A stretch of DNA of 22,543 bases from JAZLIT01 sp045617525. GTDB lineage: Bacteria > Bacillota > Bacilli > Bacillales_A > Planococcaceae. The position numbers were made by a program, and so were the translations under genes. Numbering within the stretch: position 1 is the stretch's first letter; every line of letters begins with the position of its first letter. Below are positions 1 through 7,001 of the stretch, one piece after another. The notes below the pieces were generated by a model. The model saw only the letters and a program-made list of their open reading frames with translations, had not been told where the DNA came from and ran no database searches. The DNA is taken from NCBI GenBank assembly GCA_045617525.1, contig JAZLIT010000114.1, forward strand, positions 1 to 22,543, read 5' to 3'.

Positions 1-82
1 TTGCCTGCTTCGAAACGGCAAGTGAAACATTTTGCAATAATTGTTGTTGACTCATCATCATTGATAATGCTGCTATATCCAT
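1..82 (-). CDS. YjfB-like putative motility protein, N-terminal 27 codons only
   Basis: The minus strand starts with ATG at 82-80, preceded by an excellent GAGGAGGTG ribosome binding site at about 89-97. It reads MDIAALSMMMSQQQ and then LLQNVSLAVSKQA before leaving the window. The pattern MDIAALS followed by a Ser/Gln- and Leu-rich helix and an AV-KxA motif is typical of the small YjfB family (about 60 aa, named putative motility proteins, function unproven). The C-terminal half lies outside the window. The gene sits alone, with a hairpin and a palindromic repeat upstream of it. An ATG 6 nt upstream would give a different frame and does not resemble the family. The family call rests on a short stretch, so confidence is moderate. 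Confidence 0.6.
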   Translation of the reverse strand, partial: MDIAALSMMMSQQQLLQNVSLAVSKQA

Positions 83-192
83 ACATGCACCTCCTCATTT
101 TTATATCGGCTTCATCTTTAATTAATCAACTAACAATCTACGTTTTTCATAAGAAATATACCCTTAAATAAAAGGTTCTACGTCAAATGTTG

Positions 193-230
193 GGGTGTAC
201 CTGAAATTATTCATTAATTTCAGTACACCC
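193..230. terminator. Strong hairpin, terminator-like, next to the repeat element
   Basis: GGGTGTAC plus TGAAATTA (193-200 and 202-209, with one bulged C at 201) pairs with TAATTTCA plus GTACACCC (215-230) around a 5-nt loop. A short pyrimidine run, TTTCTC, follows on the plus strand. It looks like a rho-independent terminator, but no intact plus-strand gene precedes it here. It may be left over from a gene disrupted by the adjacent repeat, or it may be a structured part of the yjfB leader. Confidence 0.5.
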
Positions 231-244
231 TTTCTCACGAAAGG

Positions 245-459
245 CGTTGATTGGAGCTCCGTGGGCCCGAGGGCCAGCAGGATGCTGGTCATGGAAGCGT
301 TGTGCTCACGACGAGCGCGCTCTTAGCTTCCCTACCTATTTCTTTAGGGCACGGCTCCAACTAACTAATTCCCTGCCTTTACGGAGGCAGAAAATTAGTG
401 GATTTTCCGCACGTGCTTAATCCCCTGGAAGTCGCGGGCCCCCTCCGCTCCAATCAACG
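245..459. repeat. 215-bp palindromic repeat element with 13-bp terminal inverted repeats
   Basis: CGTTGATTGGAGC (245-257) is exactly mirrored by GCTCCAATCAACG (447-459). The interior is much more GC-rich than its surroundings and contains nested hairpins: CCAGC/GCTGG near 273-289, and a long one near 365-402 built from ACTAATT and CTGCCT with their complements. It has no reading frame. From memory, the TTGATTGGAGC...GCTCCAATCAACG ends and GC-rich body resemble the interspersed palindromic repeats scattered through Bacillaceae and Lysinibacillus genomes. No clear target-site duplication flanks it. It could be a MITE-like element or a mobile structured RNA. Confidence 0.7.
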
Positions 460-550
460 AGCACTGTCCAAGGTGATTCGCACGCGTTTTATATACTCTA
501 CTTAATAAAATCTTTGGTTTAAAATAATCATGCTTTCATCCAACCTTTTA

Positions 551-1206
551 ATAACTATTCGAATAGCCAAATACATAACTATTCAGATTTGCCAATTTTT
601 AAACGTCTTAATAGCTTTTAAAAACGCTGAATTTTTCGTTTCTTCCTTCCAGCGTAAAATCCTTTTCTTCCATTGAATTCCGTTGCCACGTTTTATAAAG
701 TTCATTTTTTCATATGCTTCTTTCAATTCTGAAGACATAGAAGTGTAACGTTCTAAATACCATGATTCTTCTTTTGTTAATTTATCTTTATCTTTATGCA
801 AAACATATCGCATACGCTCCCGATTTTTTACGATCATATGCATGCCATTCTTTTTGTTTACGACGTACCTCATCTACAGCCCAGTGAATATAACGACAAT
901 AATGAAAACGATTGTCTCTTTGCGACGATTTGGTAGCTATCAATCGGCTCATGTGTTTCTGCATTGGCAATAATCTATTGATACTTTCCAACGCCATTAG
1001 GCATAGTTTTAATCAATTCCTTAAAACAACGAATAATGGTTGATGCTGAAGTACCTAAAACATCAGCATCTTCCTTGAATGTCTTTGCTTTTACAGTTCG
1101 AATCTTGACAACTTGATTCCAACTTTCGAAAATCGTTGATAGCGATCTACAAATGCTAGGCTTGCGAAAATCTCTTTCCGCTGGCGCAAATGTAACGACG
1201 ACGCTT
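551..1206 (-). pseudogene. Degenerate ISL3-family transposase
   Basis: Read on the minus strand in several frames, the pieces line up in order with an ISL3-family transposase. They are KRRRYICASGKRF (around 1206-1168), a helix-turn-helix-like stretch ending TFKEDADVLGTSASTIIRCF, ANAETHEPID followed by a core containing DNRFHYCRYIHWAVDEVRR, WHAYDRKK, then HKDKDKLTKEESWYLERY, and a C-terminal piece LNSYVFGYSNSY (586-551). Several frameshifts and stops separate the pieces, and the N-terminal zinc-finger part is missing. It cannot encode a working enzyme. I could not find convincing IS ends. Confidence 0.8.
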
Positions 1207-1263
1207 ATAAAAAAAGATTGTTAAACGTTCAAATAGAGCCAGAAAATTAAGCGTAAACGCAAA

Positions 1264-1300
1264 AAAGTTGTTACATCGTTTTACAACGAGTAACAACTTT
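1264..1300 (-). terminator. Rho-independent terminator of the znuCB-zur operon
   Basis: An 11-bp perfect stem (AAAGTTGTTAC at 1264-1274 with its complement at 1290-1300) is followed on the minus strand by a T-run (1261-1266). It lies 3 nt past the zur stop codon. Confidence 0.85.
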
Positions 1301-1303
1301 CTT

Positions 1304-1717
1304 CTAAGCTATACATTCCGGACATTTACCATAAATCTCAAATTTATGTGCCTCTACTGCATAACCCGGCAACTTTTCCCCAAGCATTTCCATTGGGCAA
1401 ACCGATAATTCCTTTACATTGCCACAATCACGGCATATGAAATGATGGTGATGATGATCCGATTCACATTGCATGCGGAAATTACGCTCACCACTTAGCT
1501 CTGTTTCCTCTAAAATCCCCAACTCCACGAACGTCGTAAGATTACGGTATATCGTATCAAAGCTCATGCCTGGAAAATCTGTTTTAAGTACTTGCAATAA
1601 ATCACGTGCTGTTAAGTATTTTTCCGTATTTGAAAACATATCCAAAATAAGCGCTCGTTTATCTGTTTTTTTAAAGCCATTATCCTTCAAAATTTCCCAC
1701 GCACGTGTAATATTCAC
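1304..1717 (-). CDS. zur: Fur-family zinc uptake repressor Zur
   Basis: This is a 137-aa Fur-superfamily repressor with an N-terminal winged helix (about residues 1-80, with the recognition region SFDTIYRNLTTFVELGIL) and a C-terminal metal-binding dimerisation domain. The latter carries a five-histidine stretch followed by FICRDCG, and a second CPEC motif near the end. These two CxxC pairs are the usual structural zinc site. It starts with GTG at 1717-1715, overlapping the znuB stop as GTGA, so it is translationally coupled to the zinc permease. The neighbourhood (znuC, znuB and an upstream Zur box) decides Zur over Fur or PerR. It should repress zinc uptake genes when zinc is plentiful, including its own operon. 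Confidence is high. Confidence 0.92.
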   Translation of the reverse strand: MNITRAWEILKDNGFKKTDKRALILDMFSNTEKYLTARDLLQVLKTDFPGMSFDTIYRNLTTFVELGILEETELSGERNFRMQCESDHHHHHFICRDCGNVKELSVCPMEMLGEKLPGYAVEAHKFEIYGKCPECIA

Positions 1718-2580
1718 AGTACCCCAGTCCCCTCTTTTTGAGCTGATAATTTTTGCATCATCTTTTTCCCAAAAATGACAATCAATAAGATTAAAATTGA
1801 TGTAACAACAATTGTCCCGCCTGGCGCTAAGTCTAGGTAATACGCCGATACAAGCCCTACAAGGACAGCAAGCTCACCAAACACTATCGAATAAATGATT
1901 GCACCCTTAAAGCCCTTCGCCATACGCATTGCAGCTGCAACTGGTAACGTCATCAAGCTTGATACAAGTAAAATCCCAACAATTCGCATGCTCGCCGCAA
2001 TCACTAATGCCACGACAACCATGAATAATAAATGAATCCACTTAGCAGGTAAGCCACTTGCCTTTGCATATTCCTCATCAAACGAAAGCACGAACAGCTC
2101 CTTGAAGAAGAAATACAGGAACAACACGACTACAAGAGCAATCGCAATGACTACATATAAATCTTGGCGTGACACAGCAGATACTGAGCCAAATAAATAG
2201 CTCATTAAATCCGTCTGAAAGCCCTTTGCAAGCGAAATGAAGATTGCGCTAAGTCCAATACCTGCCGACATAATAATCGGTATAGCAAGCTCCTCATAGT
2301 GCTTATACAAGCTACGTAAACGTTCAATCAAGATAGAGCCACTAACTGATGCTAAAATCCCTAAATAAATCGGGTTTAATAATGCAAATGCCGCGATTGA
2401 CTGACTTAAATATAAACTGCCAGCAAGACCAGCTAACGTTACATGCGATAAAGCATCCGCTATTAAGCTAAGACGTCGCACAACAATAAATACACCTAAA
2501 AGCGGTGCAATAATTCCAATAATAAGCCCTGAGAAAAAGGCATTTTGTAAAAATTCATAGTTAAAAATCGCTTCGATCAT
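1714..2580 (-). CDS. znuB: Zinc ABC transporter permease
   Basis: This is the membrane permease of an ABC-3 family metal importer (ZnuB/AdcB type), 288 aa from the preferred start. It has about eight hydrophobic helices, beginning FLQNAFFSGLIIGIIAPLLG, and the conserved segment RRLSLIADALSHVTLAGLA. The ATG at 2580-2578 is chosen because AGAGGAGAAGG lies 5-8 nt upstream and the protein then begins MIEAIFNYEF like its relatives. An upstream start at 2628 would add 16 residues overlapping znuC. The gene lies 14 nt after znuC and overlaps zur by 4 nt, so the three genes form one operon. The substrate is inferred to be zinc from zur and the Zur box. The family also transports manganese. Confidence 0.88.
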   Translation of the reverse strand: MIEAIFNYEFLQNAFFSGLIIGIIAPLLGVFIVVRRLSLIADALSHVTLAGLAGSLYLSQSIAAFALLNPIYLGILASVSGSILIERLRSLYKHYEELAIPIIMSAGIGLSAIFISLAKGFQTDLMSYLFGSVSAVSRQDLYVVIAIALVVVLFLYFFFKELFVLSFDEEYAKASGLPAKWIHLLFMVVVALVIAASMRIVGILLVSSLMTLPVAAAMRMAKGFKGAIIYSIVFGELAVLVGLVSAYYLDLAPGGTIVVTSILILLIVIFGKKMMQKLSAQKEGTGVL

Positions 2581-2594
2581 TTCGCCTTCTCCTC

Positions 2595-3341
2595 TTAATG
2601 AATCTTGCGTACTGAATGGCCATACCAAGCATTCAGCGCATCTTCACTGATTGAATCAAAATCCACTTTATACCCATGGAAATGAATCGTTTGATTTAAG
2701 CAAGCTACATGACTAATACGATTTGAAACCGTATCCACATCGTGCGTCACTAAAATCATCGTCATGCCAAGTTCCTGATTTAACTTTGCGAGCATATCAT
2801 AAAATGCTTGCACGTTTTCATGATCAATTCCAACAGTTGGCTCATCCAAAATTAGCAGCTTCGGTTCGCCAATCAATGCACGCGCAATAAATACGCGTTG
2901 CTGCTGTCCGCCAGAAAGCTGCCCAATATTACGCTGTGCAAAAGCTTCCATTCCTACCGCCTTCAACGCCTTTAATACGCGTTTATTACAATCATTTGGC
3001 ATGCGCTTGAAAAGTCCCGTTTTCTTCGCTAAGCCACTACGTACAACCTCAAATACGGTAGCAGGAAATCCTGAGTTAAAGGCATTTGATTTTTGCGACA
3101 CATAACCAATCATCTCACGATTTTTAAATGTTTTAGAATCTTCATCAAATAATTTAATTGTACCTGTCATTGGCTTTAATAGGCCTAATAAAAGTTTTAA
3201 TAAGGTAGATTTTCCCGATCCATTTGGGCCAAGAAGCGCTAAAAAATCGCCTTCCTCTACGCGGAACGATATATTTTTTAGAACATGCGTATATTCATAT
3301 TGAAAGGATACGTTCTCAAGTTTAACTATCGTCTTTTTCAT
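2595..3341 (-). CDS. znuC: Zinc ABC transporter ATP-binding protein
   Basis: This is the ATPase subunit of the zinc importer, 248 aa from ATG 3341-3339. It shows Walker A (GPNGSGKST, about residues 38-46), a Q-loop (YVSQK), the ABC signature LSGGQQQ, Walker B (LLILDEPT) and the switch histidine (VTHD). A GTG at 3350 in the same frame is possible, but AGGAAG lies only 2 nt from it and about 11 nt from the ATG, so the ATG is preferred. It is the first gene of the znuC-znuB-zur operon and is preceded by a SigA promoter and a Zur box. The substrate-binding lipoprotein (znuA/adcA) is not in this cluster and must be encoded elsewhere. Confidence 0.9.
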   Translation of the reverse strand: MKKTIVKLENVSFQYEYTHVLKNISFRVEEGDFLALLGPNGSGKSTLLKLLLGLLKPMTGTIKLFDEDSKTFKNREMIGYVSQKSNAFNSGFPATVFEVVRSGLAKKTGLFKRMPNDCNKRVLKALKAVGMEAFAQRNIGQLSGGQQQRVFIARALIGEPKLLILDEPTVGIDHENVQAFYDMLAKLNQELGMTMILVTHDVDTVSNRISHVACLNQTIHFHGYKVDFDSISEDALNAWYGHSVRKIH

Positions 3342-3358
3342 TTTGTTCACTTCTTCCT

Positions 3359-3379
3359 AATTCAAAATCATTACGATTT
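3359..3379. promoter_or_regulatory. Zur box (zinc repressor operator)
   Basis: This 21-bp site ends in ATCATTACGATTT and has a weaker left half. It matches 18 of 21 positions of the Bacillus Zur box as I recall it (AAATCGTAAT, a central C, then its mirror ATTACGATTT). It begins about 4 nt downstream of the predicted transcription start of znuC, where a bound repressor would block RNA polymerase. Confidence 0.8.
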
Positions 3380-3389
3380 ACAGTTTTTT

Positions 3390-3418
3390 AGTATAGTCCA
3401 CTTCCTGCACTTTGTAAA
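3390..3418 (-). promoter_or_regulatory. SigA promoter of the znuCB-zur operon
   Basis: On the minus strand, a -35 TTTACA (3418-3413) and a -10 TATACT (3395-3390) are separated by exactly 17 nt. The Zur box follows immediately. Confidence 0.8.
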
Positions 3419-3445
3419 GATAATACGCTTGAAAGGAGTTGTTTT

Positions 3446-3682
3446 ATGAATATTTCACTTGCCATGAATTTAGCAAATGCGTCAGATGACAAAATTATAA
3501 AGTGGGGGCAGCAGAATGGTATTTCACTCACTCATGCTGAAATCAAAGCAATCCGCAGAATTATTTCCGAGGCCTCAATGGATTGGCTTGTAACTGGTAT
3601 TCCGAAATCTACAATAAAAAGGCTAGAAAAGCACCTCGGTCCTGATAAATTAGCCCGCCTCTTAAAGCTTTTAGGGGTTTAA
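3446..3682 (+). CDS. yqfT: DUF2624-family protein (YqfT-like)
   Basis: This is a 78-aa soluble, helical protein with no signal peptide, preceded by GAAAGGAG 6 nt before the ATG. The family signature includes an N-terminal ISLAMNLANA helix, LTHAEIKAIRRII in the middle and DKLARLLKLL near the end. This matches the short YqfT/DUF2624 proteins found at the same chromosomal place in Bacillus (between zur and nfo). The function is unknown in all members I can recall. It is transcribed divergently from the zinc operon across a 100-nt gap, and its 3' end is followed by a 20-bp stem terminator. Confidence 0.82.
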   Translation: MNISLAMNLANASDDKIIKWGQQNGISLTHAEIKAIRRIISEASMDWLVTGIPKSTIKRLEKHLGPDKLARLLKLLGV

Positions 3683-3750
3683 CAACGTACTGGGCCTTTT
3701 TGCAGCGTTCTGTACCCGTTTCTGTTCCAAATAATTAAATCGCATTAGCC

Positions 3751-3796
3751 AATAATAAAGGTGGTGAAATTTAACCATTTCACCACCTTTATTATT
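3751..3796. terminator. Rho-independent terminator with a 20-bp perfect stem
   Basis: A perfect 20-bp stem (3751-3770 with 3777-3796) closes a 6-nt loop, TTAACC. T-rich DNA follows on the plus strand. It ends yqfT transcription and could also act on the minus strand. Confidence 0.85.
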
Positions 3797-3868
3797 TATT
3801 TTGATTCCACCTATATTTGAAATTGTTCTACCTGTATCTTTTTTAAAAAAATTCTAAAGCACAAAAAA

Positions 3869-3892
3869 AGCAGCGCTCAATTGAACGCCACT
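3869..3892 (-). terminator. Terminator of the MerR-type regulator gene
   Basis: On the minus strand, a 12-bp stem with three G-U pairs (3892-3869) is followed by a run of seven T (3868-3862), a few nt past the stop codon at 3899. Pairing is better as minus-strand RNA than as plus-strand RNA. Confidence 0.75.
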
Positions 3893-3898
3893 TTTACT

Positions 3899-4231
3899 TT
3901 AAGAACCAAGCAAATATTCTTCAAGTACGATTGATCGTAATTGTTGTTCAGATAATTGCTTTCCTTGATATGTATAAATGTTTTGTTGATGCTTTATTTC
4001 AAAAATCTTTTTAATTCCCGCAATGTTTATTCCTTGTTCTAAAAGTTCTTGAATGTCTAACAATTCATCAACGTGATGCAATGAGTAAATACGACGATTA
4101 CCTGCTGAGCGAACCGGATTAACTAGCTTATGCTCTTCATAGTAGCGGATTTGCCGTGCAGATAAACTAGTTAACTGCATGACCATTCGGATAGATAATG
4201 CTGGAATATCTTTTTTCGATTGTTTTCTCAC
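3899..4231 (-). CDS. MerR-family regulator resembling GlnR/TnrA, short
   Basis: The winged helix-turn-helix domain (about residues 12-80) contains SIRMVMQLTSLSARQIRYYEE followed by HKLVNPVR, GNRRIYSLHHVDELLDIQEL and GINIAGIKKI. This is close to GlnR/TnrA, the nitrogen regulators of Bacillales. The tail (NIYTYQGKQL and then SEQQLRSIVLEEYLLGS) does not look like the glutamine-synthetase-sensing tails of GlnR or TnrA that I recall. Start choice: AAGGAG spans 4245-4240, overlapping a GTG at 4240 and lying 2 nt from an ATG at 4237, but 8 nt from the GTG at 4231. The last gives 110 aa and the best spacing. I see no TGTNAN7TNACA operator upstream. It probably binds GlnR-type sites, and its signal is unknown. 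Confidence 0.8.
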   Translation of the reverse strand: MRKQSKKDIPALSIRMVMQLTSLSARQIRYYEEHKLVNPVRSAGNRRIYSLHHVDELLDIQELLEQGINIAGIKKIFEIKHQQNIYTYQGKQLSEQQLRSIVLEEYLLGS

Positions 4232-4456
4232 TGCCATCACTCCTTGCTTTTATACTATTTACATTACGGAAGTGTGGCTTATTACGCAATAAATTGTTAT
4301 TTATTGGGTTATATGTTTTTTAGAACAATATTATCTCACTATGATATGTAATTCACAAAGGCCTTATATAAAAGGGATTTGGGAAATAGATTTCACAAAA
4401 TCATTATATTACTCGACCAATTTCTGACACATTTATCTTTTTTCAGAAATATAAAA

Positions 4457-4497
4457 GGAGTAAGTAATTCTATTTTCTGCATAGAATTACTTACTCC
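4457..4497 (-). terminator. Terminator downstream of nfo
   Basis: A perfect 17-bp stem (4457-4473 with 4481-4497) closes a 7-nt loop. T-rich sequence follows on the minus strand, 15 nt past the nfo stop codon. The 4241-4456 gap between this hairpin and the MerR gene is AT-rich, and I see no further feature in it. Confidence 0.85.
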
Positions 4498-4512
4498 CGA
4501 TATAATTTCCTA

Positions 4513-5400
4513 TTAACCTCTAATACTATCTAGTAAATCTGGCGAAAATTGCCCGGTACGTAGCGCGGCAATTTCAAGTTTATAAGGTGCTTTCTTATTT
4601 TTTGCATCAGCACCTAAAAACGGTGTTTCTAAAATTTTTGGCACATGCATTAATTGTGGATGATGGACAATTGTTTTTAACGCTTCAAAACCAATTTCAC
4701 CAAAACCGATGTTTTCATGGCGGTCTTTACCCGCACCACGAATATTTTTAGAATCATTGATGTGTAAAACTTTTAGGCGATCAATGCCGATTATTTTATC
4801 AAATTCATTTAATACACCATCAAAATCATTCACGATATCATAGCCTGCATCATGTATATGGCAAGTATCAAGGCAAATGCTTAACCGCTCATTATTCGTC
4901 ACACCATCAATAATGCGAGCTAATTCCTCAAAGTTACGGCCAATTTCAGTGCCCTTCCCGGCCATTGTTTCTAATGCAATTTGCACAGGGAAGTTTTGTG
5001 ATAACACTTCATTTAAACCTTCAACAATTTTCGCAATCCCCTCATCAACTCCCGCACCAACGTGAGCGCCAGGATGTAAAACGATTTGGGTTGCTTCTAA
5101 GAACGATGTACGTTCGATTTCAGATTGTAAAAAGTCGACGCCTAAGCGAAATGTTTCAGGTTTTGTTGTATTCCCTAGGTTGATAATATAAGGCGCATGC
5201 ACGACGATATTTGACATGCCATTTTCCTTCATATGCTCTAAACCTTCACTAATATTTAATTCTTGGATTGGTTTACGGCGCGTATTTTGAGGTGCACCCG
5301 TATAAATCATAAATGTATTAGCACCATAGCTTGCTGCCTCTTCACTTGCACCTAATAGCATTTTTTTCCCGCTCATTGAAACGTGAGAACCTAATAACAT
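4513..5400 (-). CDS. nfo: Endonuclease IV (apurinic/apyrimidinic endonuclease)
   Basis: This 295-aa zinc-dependent TIM-barrel enzyme cuts DNA on the 5' side of abasic sites in base excision repair (YqfS in B. subtilis). All expected trinuclear zinc ligands are visible: H68 (VVHAPY), H109 and H113 (LHPGAHVG), E144 (ALETMAG), D178 and H181 (CLDTCHIHDAGYD), H213 (HINDSK), D226 and H228 (KDRHENIG), and E258 (KILETP). Its length is close to the usual one. The start ATG at 5400-5398 has AAGGAGG 7 nt upstream. It lies downstream of cshB on the same strand with about 137 nt between them and has its own terminator. Confidence is high. Confidence 0.95.
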   Translation of the reverse strand: MLLGSHVSMSGKKMLLGASEEAASYGANTFMIYTGAPQNTRRKPIQELNISEGLEHMKENGMSNIVVHAPYIINLGNTTKPETFRLGVDFLQSEIERTSFLEATQIVLHPGAHVGAGVDEGIAKIVEGLNEVLSQNFPVQIALETMAGKGTEIGRNFEELARIIDGVTNNERLSICLDTCHIHDAGYDIVNDFDGVLNEFDKIIGIDRLKVLHINDSKNIRGAGKDRHENIGFGEIGFEALKTIVHHPQLMHVPKILETPFLGADAKNKKAPYKLEIAALRTGQFSPDLLDSIRG

Positions 5401-5425
5401 TATTTTTCCTCCTTCGAAAAAGAGA

Positions 5426-5441
5426 AGTCGATAAATCGACT
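5426..5441 (-). terminator. Weak terminator-like hairpin between cshB and nfo
   Basis: On the minus strand a small stem (AGTCGA/TCGACT with a 4-nt loop) is followed by TCTCTTTTT. It lies just before the nfo ribosome binding site, so it may partly end cshB transcription or modulate nfo. The rest of the cshB-nfo gap shows nothing clear. Confidence 0.35.
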
Positions 5442-5537
5442 CCTCAGAAATTGTTTATCCCGCTATTTAAGCGAAAGTATAGTGAACACTAACACTCAGT
5501 AGGGATGTACTTACTCCCCACTAATTGAAGTTTTTCT

Positions 5538-6842
5538 TTAGTTATTATTACGACGTGCTTTAATGCGACGCTCGCGTTTTTTAACTTTATCCATTTCCCA
5601 CTTCATGTTACGTTTGTAGCCAGGTTTAACTTTCTTCGGCTTACGTACCAATGCTTTGGCTTTGATATCAATTTCACTTTCATGCTTCACGCGGTTTTTA
5701 CGTTGGTGACGGTCTTTTAATTCAGTCCATTCACCATTTTTAATATCTTTTTGCTCAAATGGGATACCCATTTTTTCAATACGAACAATTGCATCTTCTT
5801 CTTCTGGTTGGAATAGTGTAATCGCTGTCCCTTTAGTGCCGGCACGCGCAGTACGACCAACTCGGTGAATGAAGAACTCTAAATCATCTGGAATTTCGTA
5901 GTTGATAACGTGTGAAATCCCTTGAATGTCGATACCACGTGCAGCTAAATCCGTTGCTACGATGTATTGGAATTCAAGATCGCGAACTTGCTTCATCATT
6001 CTTTTGCGGTCACGTGGTGATAAATCACCGTGAATTTGGCCCGCACGAATGCCTTGCTCTGCTAAGAAATTCGCAACGCTTTCTGCATTTTTACGTGTAT
6101 TACAGAAAATAACCGCTAAGAATGGGTTAATCCCTTTAATAACCTCTAGTAAACGGGCATTACGTGATTTCGAACGAACCGGTACAAGCACAAATTTAAT
6201 GTTTTCAGCAACCGGGCGTTTATCGTTCATGTGAATATGCACTGGAGAGTCCATATATTTCTTTAAGAATGGCTTTAATTTCTCAGGAATTGTTGCTGAG
6301 AAGACAAACATCTCAAGCTTATCTGGCATATGGCTTGCAAATCCATCGATTTCTTCGATGAATCCCATGTCAAATGCTAGATCTGCTTCATCCACTACAA
6401 GTACTGGTGCAGTGTGCACTAGTAAAGCATTCTCTTTTACTAGGTCACGAAGACGACCTGGTGTACCTACAACGATTTGCGGTTGTGTTTTTAGTCTATC
6501 AATTGTACGTTGCTTGTCTGTACCACCGATAAATAATTTCGCACTGATTTCAGTTCCCTCAATCAATTGTGATAATGCATCGAAGATTTGCTGAGCTAGT
6601 TCACGAGTTGGTGAAGTAATTACAGCTTGAACTTCTTGCTTATCTTCCACAATTTTTTGCACGATTGGAATTAAAAAGCTGTGCGTTTTACCTGTACCTG
6701 TATGAGCTTGTCCAATTGCACTTTTACCTTTAAGTACTAATGGAATAATTTCAACTTGGATTGGTGTTGGTTCAGTAAATCCCAGTTCTGCAATGGCTTC
6801 CTGCAAAAATGGCTTTAAGTTATAATCTGTATATTTTGACAT
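5538..6842 (-). CDS. cshB: DEAD-box RNA helicase CshB
   Basis: This is a 434-aa ATP-dependent RNA helicase with every family motif: Q motif (FTEPTPIQ), Walker A (AHTGTGKT), PTRELAQQ, a GG motif, TPGRL, DEAD (VVDEADLAF), SAT, then the second RecA domain with TDLAARGID and HRVGRTARAG. The C-terminal 60 residues are strongly basic (ending KARRNNN), a usual RNA-binding tail. It sits next to nfo and yqfQ as B. subtilis yqfR (cshB) does, which favours CshB over CshA. The start ATG at 6842 has AGGAGG 7-8 nt upstream. CshB is known for roles in cold-shock RNA remodelling and ribosome assembly. Confidence 0.92.
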   Translation of the reverse strand: MSKYTDYNLKPFLQEAIAELGFTEPTPIQVEIIPLVLKGKSAIGQAHTGTGKTHSFLIPIVQKIVEDKQEVQAVITSPTRELAQQIFDALSQLIEGTEISAKLFIGGTDKQRTIDRLKTQPQIVVGTPGRLRDLVKENALLVHTAPVLVVDEADLAFDMGFIEEIDGFASHMPDKLEMFVFSATIPEKLKPFLKKYMDSPVHIHMNDKRPVAENIKFVLVPVRSKSRNARLLEVIKGINPFLAVIFCNTRKNAESVANFLAEQGIRAGQIHGDLSPRDRKRMMKQVRDLEFQYIVATDLAARGIDIQGISHVINYEIPDDLEFFIHRVGRTARAGTKGTAITLFQPEEEDAIVRIEKMGIPFEQKDIKNGEWTELKDRHQRKNRVKHESEIDIKAKALVRKPKKVKPGYKRNMKWEMDKVKKRERRIKARRNNN

Positions 6843-6907
6843 TTTTCGTACCTCCTAATATCTTCTTTACTGTAACTTGCATCACAAAAAAGAGAGACCA
6901 TCCGATT

Positions 6908-6936
6908 ATAATAACTTTAATCTAGGCGAACGTCAA
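6908..6936 (-). promoter_or_regulatory. Probable SigA promoter of cshB
   Basis: On the minus strand, TTGACG (6936-6931) and TATTAT (6913-6908) are 17 nt apart. The predicted start lies about 60 nt before the cshB ATG, leaving a moderately long leader. Confidence 0.6.
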
Positions 6937-7001
6937 ATTTTAACGGAACATTTCATCACAACTATCATATGCTACATTAAAAGTATCGAAAGGAGATCAT
7001 T

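Noticed and set aside
1440..1460. Five-histidine codon run in zur, which looks like an affinity tag
   Set aside because: His-rich metal sites before CxxC are normal in Fur-family proteins, and the stretch is internal to the gene.
4241..4456. Possible GlnR/TnrA operator upstream of the MerR-type gene
   Set aside because: No TGTNAN7TNACA match was found. TGTAATTCACA near 4347 has the wrong spacing.
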